64,000 bases of DNA, from assembly GCF_034190915.1 (NCBI RefSeq), contig NW_026947496.1, positions 56,616,501-56,680,500 on the forward strand, written 5' to 3'. Shown one piece after another: positions 58,577 to 64,000 of the stretch; within the stretch, counting starts at the first letter, position 1, and each line of letters starts with the position of its first letter. The DNA comes from Cavia porcellus. Taxonomy: Eukaryota; Chordata; Mammalia; Rodentia; Caviidae. The position numbers and the translations under genes are program-made. The notes under the pieces were generated by a model. It was not told the DNA's origin. It made no database searches and worked only from the letters and a program-made list of their open reading frames with translations.

Positions 58577-60822
58577 TGTATTAGTTTTTTGACTGCTGAG
58601 ACAAAATACTCAACATCAACAAGTTAAAGGAGGAAAAGTTTATTTCAACTCACAGATTATGGAGGCTTCAGTTTGTAGTTAGCTGACTCCAAGGCAGGGT
58701 GGCTCTAGCAGAGTGTCAGGGTCATGGAGAAATAGTTCATGATATGGCAGGCAGAAGGCAGCAAGCAGCAAGCAGCAACCTGCTTACTTTCTATTTTTTA
58801 TATTCTATCCAGGCTAAAAGCCTATTGATTAGTACAACCAATACCCAGGAAAGAGTTTCCATTTTCTACACCCTTAATTCCAGTATCACACACTTAATTT
58901 ATAATCACGCAAGCTAATCCAGCCATTTTCAAAATTTCCCTTCAAGAGGACATCTAGAAAAATCCATAAGATTCTGCTTCTGGCCTTTAAAAGAGTCACT
59001 TTATAGCCCTTTATGTAAAAGCCATTTAGTCCATCTCTAATAGTTGCCAAAGTTATAACAGTTTCAACATTTCTAAAAAGTCTAAATCCAAAGTCTCCTC
59101 CAAGATTTAAGGCAAACCCTTAGCTGCAAATTTCTGCACAGATGAAAAGTTAGGCTTTTTCAAGATACAAGGGCACAAGATAAACATTTCTATTCCAAAA
59201 GAAACACATAAAAAGAAAGAAATTGAATCTAAGCAAGTATACAATCTGGCAGGTAAACATTATGTACCATAGTTCCATATCCAACATCCAGGTTACTCTG
59301 TGACAAGTTGTGAAATCTAAAGGACTTGGGTGGTTCCATGCCTACTGCACAGCCAGTGGTTGTAGTTCTCATGGCTTCTCTCTTGGGCTCACTTTGCTCA
59401 CTCCTTGCAGCTTTCCTTACAATCCACATTCCTAGATCCTTCACCCTCCTGGGGTCTCCACTGAACCTTAGGCTTCACACTTACAGCTTTATGCACTTCC
59501 CTCTCCTAGAGAATATTGCCTGGTCTCCCAAGCTTTCATCTGAAATATGTGTGGAAGCCTTCCTGACCCCACAACTCTTTCATTCTGCATGCACCTAAAA
59601 CCAACACCACACGGAAGATGCCAAGGTGTGCTGACAGGTGGAACAGTAGCAAAGCTTCTTTCTCGCTTGGCTGTAGACATCAAGTGCTTAGATTGCCTGG
59701 TGCTAAGTATCTAATCTTGAGGAAAAAATTCTCTAGGCCACTACCATTGTGGAACATGGTGCCCTAGGCCTCTCATCCAAGAATGTCTTTCACCTTTGAA
59801 GCTGCACAGGGTAGAGTCCTGCTGGTTCCCGTAACATGCTCAAGTGATCTTTTCTATTGCCCTTTCCTTCTTAGAACTATGTCATCCTGTTTCTTCTTTG
59901 CTATCAGAGCTTCCTTTCTGGTCAAACTCAAAACATTTTAGGTCATCAATCTGCTGGACTCTTTATTTATAGATCTGGCTAAAAGCTACCAATGGTAGCC
60001 ATGTCACCAACTCAACATTAAAATGCCTTGAAATTTCTTCTATAAAATTAATCAGTCCACCACCCTTAATCTCAGATTCAAGAAAAGTCTCTGGACAGGA
60101 GCAAAATTCAGACCTATTTTCTGCCACAGCACAACAAACGTGAGCTGGACTTCAACTACCAAGGCAGTCCTTACTATTAACTGAAATCTCCTGAGCCTGT
60201 TCTTTACAGGCTGCATTTATATTATCAATCTGGTCTTCTGAACTCTGACTAGACTCTTTCATCAAATTTAGTATACAACATTCCAGGGCTGCTGAAGAAT
60301 CGTCCAGCAAATCTTCCCAAACTCTTTCTGCAAGCCAGTTCCAAAGTCTTCCAAATCACATGTCAAGGTAATGTTACAGCAACAATCCCACTTCTCTTGT
60401 GCTAAAACATGGCTTAGCTACTTTTCTCACTGCTGAGACAAAATATGCAACACCCACTAGTTAAAGAAGAAAATGGTTATTTCAGATCGCAGTTTATAGA
60501 GGTTTCAGTCCATAGTTGGCTTCCTCCAAGGCAGGGTGGCATAACAGGGGGGCATCAGAGAGGAGAAACAGTTCACGGCAAGGCATGGAAGGCAGAAGAC
60601 AGTAAGCAGCAAGTCTGCCTTACTTCTATCCCTTTATATTTCATCCAGGCTACAAGCCTATTGATTGCTGCCACTAATACCAGGGTTTGGCTTCCATTTT
60701 TCACACTCAACTCCAGTGTCACACAGTTAATCCACATTCAACCACCATGTCCAGTCATCTTCAAAACTCCCCTGCTATGACCTCATGAAGCTTTGGGGGA
60801 CAGCTAGAAAGAAACTATAGCA
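58577..60822 (-). mobile_element. MaLR element with both LTRs, antisense
   Basis: Two related LTRs of about 390-400 bp in direct orientation (58577-58975 and 60418-60822) enclose about 1.4 kb. Shared blocks include ACTGCTGAGACAAAATA, GGAGGCTTCAGT/GAGGTTTCAGT, TCCAAGGCAGGGTGGC and AAGCCTATTGATT. The interior, reversed, resembles MaLR internal sequence. It has no long frame, which is normal for these non-autonomous ERVL relatives. The exact ends and TSD are not secure (possible TTGAC/TTGAT). Confidence 0.75.
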
Positions 60823-61049
60823 ATTGATATAAAGTAAGTCAGTATTTTCCAGGGAATGTAGGTTAGGGAAATGTGGGAGGAAGAGATTATAAAAGTATAT
60901 GTATAAGAAATGTTTTAGTAATGTGGATATATTCCTTATCTTTATCACAGTAATAGTTTCATGAGTATAAACATGTATCTAAATTTACACAATTTCACCT
61001 ATAAAATGTATAAAGCTTATTATATATTAATAAACCCCTATAATATTTT
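60823..61049. other. Short unclassified spacer
   Basis: AT-rich sequence between the MaLR element and an old L1. Confidence 0.4.
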
Positions 61050-62370
61050 AAAAATTAAAAATACATAGGGCTTTAATTAAAGACCTAAATGTAAGAGCTA
61101 AAACTATAAATATCTTAGAAGAAAATACTGTAACTATTGCTTGACAAGACAAATTCTCATGACTTAAATTTGACAAAGTATTCTTAAATACAGCACCAAA
61201 AATAAGAAATAAAGGATAAAAAAGTAGATAACCGGACATATTTTAAACTAAAAAACTTTCATACTTCAAATGAAACAACAAGGAATATGACAAAACATCA
61301 ATGGATTGGAAGAATATATTTATGAACTGTGTAGTCAATGAGGGACTCATATTCAGAATATATAAAGAACACTTGCAACTCACTCAATAATAAAGAGAAA
61401 AATAAGTCAACTACAAAAGGGACAAGGGTCTAGTTTCTAGGTATATACACCTAGATTCTTCAGGTAGATGTACAAATGATTGATAAGCAAATGAAAAGGT
61501 CCTAGACATTATTAGTCAACAGGGAGACACAAATTAAAACAACAGTGTGATGCTATGCACATTCACTTTCATTTTGTTAAAAAAAATCAGATAATAAGCA
61601 TAAGTAAGAATGAAGAGAAGTTACAACTCTCATGCACTGCTAGTGTATATGCAAAGCAGTGGTAAGACCTTGAAATGGTGAAAATGTACAAACATACACA
61701 TTGCAGTGCCTCTAATAGTTGGACATAGAGTTATTACCTGAGTCAGCATTTCTACTCCTAGGTATCCCCTCAAATGAAATGAAAATATTTTCTTGCATGA
61801 ATATTTACAACATCACATTCATAACAGTTAAAATGCAGGCACAAAACTAAAGCCCATCAAAGAATGAATAAATGGGGCTGGGGATTTAGCTCAATGGCAT
61901 AAGCACCTGCCTTGCAAGTAGGCAGTTGTAAGTTTGATCCCTGGTACTGATAAAAAAAAAAGAATGAATAAACAAAAATGTGTTGTGTCCACAAAATACA
62001 ATACTATTTATCCATAGGAAGAAATAAAGTAATGATATATGGTTTGACATGGATAAATCTTAAAATATCATTTTAAATGAAAAAAGTCAATTATAAATAA
62101 TCAAATTTTTATGGTTTTATCCTTATGAAATATTCACCACAGATATCTATAGATAGAAATGAGATTGGTTATTGCTGGATATTGGACTGTGTGTTGGAAA
62201 GTGGGGATGGCTAAAGGATATTCATTTCTCTTGAAGGTAATGACAATGATCTAATATTGACTTTGGTGATGTGCAAAAATCTGAAAATATATTAAAAATT
62301 GAATTCTACACTTTTGGAGTGAATTATTGAGGTGAATTATTTGTTATATGAATTATAGCTTGGTATATGT
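61050..62370 (+). mobile_element. Old L1 3' part, sense, with nested ID SINE
   Basis: AAAGACCTAAATGTAAGAGC, then TCTTAGAAGAAAATACTGTA, then CATATTCAGAATATATAAAG, then ATGAAAAGGTCCTAGACATT, ending GGTGAATTATTTGTTATATG, the order of an ancient L1 from the late ORF2 through the 3' end. All frames are broken. An ID SINE sits at 61874-61960. Confidence 0.85.
61859..61973 (+). mobile_element. ID-type SINE with ~13-bp TSD
   Basis: Sense element GGGGCTGGGGATTTAGCTCA...GATCCCTGGTACTGATAAAA at 61874-61960, flanked by AAGAATGAATAAA at 61860-61872 and again at 61961-61973 (the right copy overlaps the A tail). Confidence 0.95.
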
Positions 62371-62721
62371 GCTACAATATTTATAATGAAGTTTGTTTTT
62401 GTCTCTATCTCTAGTATATGACCATAATTAGAATTTCATTAGTCAGGATCGGCAAGGCTAATATTCAAATCTCAATTGCTTTAAAATCAGAAGTGTTTGT
62501 TTTTATTATCATATCTGTATCACTAGACAACTACTAGCTCAGCTTTGTAACCCTTATTCCACTATCCAGGCTTGTGAAATTGTGTCTAAATGGGACATTA
62601 TATGGCAGAAGGAAAAGAAAATACTGGAAAATCTCATGTCAGCAATTAAGTGCTGTGTCTGAAAGTTAGTCCTTTTACTTACAACGTTCCACAAATCATT
62701 GACTTAAAATAGTCACATTGG
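62371..62721. other. Unclassified stretch left of L1-C
   Basis: Nothing recognised. Confidence 0.4.
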
Positions 62722-63587
62722 GGAACAGCTCGGTGGGTCTGAGGCACCTGCACCTGCCTCCCCATTCCCAGCTGTGCTTGGAGGACTGTGGAGTTCTAAG
62801 CAAACAGGGAGGTGCCACTGGTTCCAGAGGCCTGGTGGCCTGGCATGAGTGCCCCACACACTTTCCCCCGAGTCCAGCTTGTTTGGGACCCTCACAGCTT
62901 CTGGGTGCACTGGAACAGCTCAGGCGAGTCTGGGGCACCTGCATTGGCCTCCCCATTCCTGGCTGTGCTTGGAGGACTATGGAGTTCTAAGCAAGCAGGT
63001 GGGCTCCAATGGTTCCAGAGGCCCGGCGGCCTGGCATGAGTCCCCACGCACTTTCCCCAGAGTCCAGCTTGTTAGGGACCCTTGCAAATTCTAGGTGCAC
63101 TGGAATAGCTTGGTGGGTCTGAGGTGCCTGCATCAGCCTCCCAGTTCCCGACTATGCTTGGAGGACTGTGGAGTTCTAAGCAAGCAGGTGGGTACCACCA
63201 GTTCCAGAGGCCGAGTGGCCTGGCGTTAGTGCCCCGTGCAATTTCCTCCTAGCCCAGCTAGTTTGGGACCCTCCCTTTGCCCCAGCCAGGGAACCTCAAG
63301 GCTTCTGGGGTGCACTGGAGTAGCACAGAAGGTACTGGGAGCAGCCATCAGCCTCCCCTCTCCCAGTTGTGCTTGGCCGACTGTGGAGTGCTAAGCAAGC
63401 AGGGGGCACCTTCCATTCCAGAGGCTGGGCTTGAGACAGCCTGCTCCATCCTCAGTGACCCTCTATCAATCCAGGGAATTTGGTGCCAGAGTCCCAGGAG
63501 CTGAGACCATAGAAGAGGATTTCCAACAGACCCTGAGGAAGCCTTAGAATAACAATCGAAACACTTGAAACACAGAAATATAGGAAA
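62722..63587 (+). promoter_or_regulatory. L1-C 5' UTR with tandem ~190-bp monomers
   Basis: Units start with GGAACAGCTCGG-type sequence at 62722, 62912, 63102 and 63317 (spacings 190, 190 and 215 bp). Each contains TGTGCTTGGAGGACTGTGGA or a close variant, GTTCTAAGCAAGCAGG, TTCCAGAGGC and GTCCAGCTTGTTTGGGACCC or variants. It is GC-rich. After the last unit comes GAGGATTTCCAACAGACCCT, shared with L1-A just before ORF1. This is the layout of monomer-type L1 promoters. Confidence 0.88.
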
Positions 63588-64000
63588 ACAACAAAACAAA
63601 AGACCAAATTAAGATCTCAAACCTCCAATCCACCCAAATAAACCTTAGGAATGATGTATATAGAAGAAAATACATGCCATACACATCAAATATTGGACAT
63701 AAATAGCAATGGAAATAAACAAGCAACTCTGAGAAGCTTTAAAGGAATTCAAACTAGAAATAATCTCCCTGGTAAAAGAAGAAATGATAAAAGAAACAAA
63801 AGTGATACTGAATACACCTAAAGAAAACACAGTTTAAAAATTGGAGGAACTAAACAAAAAGATAGAATCCCTAGAAGAGCAATATAAGAAACAAACAGAA
63901 TAAATAAAGCAGATGCACAGAGATATACAGGAAACCAAAAATTCCACTAAAAGCTATAAAAACCACCTCAATGAAAGTGAAGATAGAATTTAAGACTTTG
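63588..64000 (+). pseudogene. L1-C ORF1 5' part, start lost, cut by window end
   Basis: Aligned with L1-A, the start codon is ACA at 63588-63590. Downstream words match ORF1 (CAAATTAAGATCTCAAACCT, GAATGATGTATATAGAAGAA, GGTAAAAGAAGAAATGATAA), with TAA by codon 19 and further stops. The rest of L1-C lies beyond the window, so its ORF2 state is unknown. Confidence 0.88.

Overview
The window reads as nuclear DNA of a placental mammal, most likely a non-murine rodent. It carries LINE-1 (L1) elements, old mammalian repeats (MIR, L2, MER5, MaLR), 7SL-derived B1-type SINEs and young tRNA-derived SINEs of the ID type (sense strand beginning GGGGCTGGGGATTTAGCTC). The ID copies still have recognisable target-site duplications (TSDs). 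I cannot name the species. I found no host protein-coding gene that I can support. The open frames of real length belong to retrotransposons, so the window is intergenic or intronic.

Layout. Positions 1-15990 are old sequence with scattered SINEs, an ancient antisense L1, a MER5 fossil, an MLT1-like LTR, a putative LTR with a tandem repeat, and one weak exon candidate. Positions 15992-22730 hold a full-length L1 on the minus strand ('L1-A'), about 6.7 kb, bounded by a 15-bp TSD. Its ORF1 is open (350 aa). Its ORF2 has lost its start, changes frame four times, contains a stop, and has Asp to Asn at the reverse-transcriptase (RT) active site. Positions 22731-29807 hold one ID SINE, a MaLR LTR, two pairs of diverged unclassified direct repeats and an old L1 3' end.

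Positions 29808-32953 hold the most unusual element: a 3.1-kb minus-strand unit with a perfect 15-bp TSD, an L1-like 5' UTR, an ORF1-type frame and an L1-type 3' UTR, but no ORF2. This is the HAL1 ('half-L1') architecture. Positions 33070-33602 look like a solo retroviral LTR. Positions 33603-41360 carry MIRs, an L2 fragment, a MaLR LTR and another weak exon candidate. Positions 41370-45185 hold a decayed plus-strand L1 ('L1-B'), truncated at its 3' end and interrupted by a 187-bp near-identical copy of the sequence at 45580-45766. Positions 45767-57500 are mostly unclassified, with microsatellites and old fragments. Positions 57510-62370 hold two old L1 3' ends and a MaLR element with both LTRs. 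From 62722 to the window end is the 5' part of another L1 ('L1-C'), with a tandem-monomer 5' UTR.

How the parts relate. L1-A and the half-L1 share a 3' UTR type built of degenerate repeats of about 150 bp, which fits mobilisation of the half-L1 in trans by L1-encoded enzyme. The ID and B1 SINEs would depend on the same machinery. No element here encodes a complete, active ORF2 protein.
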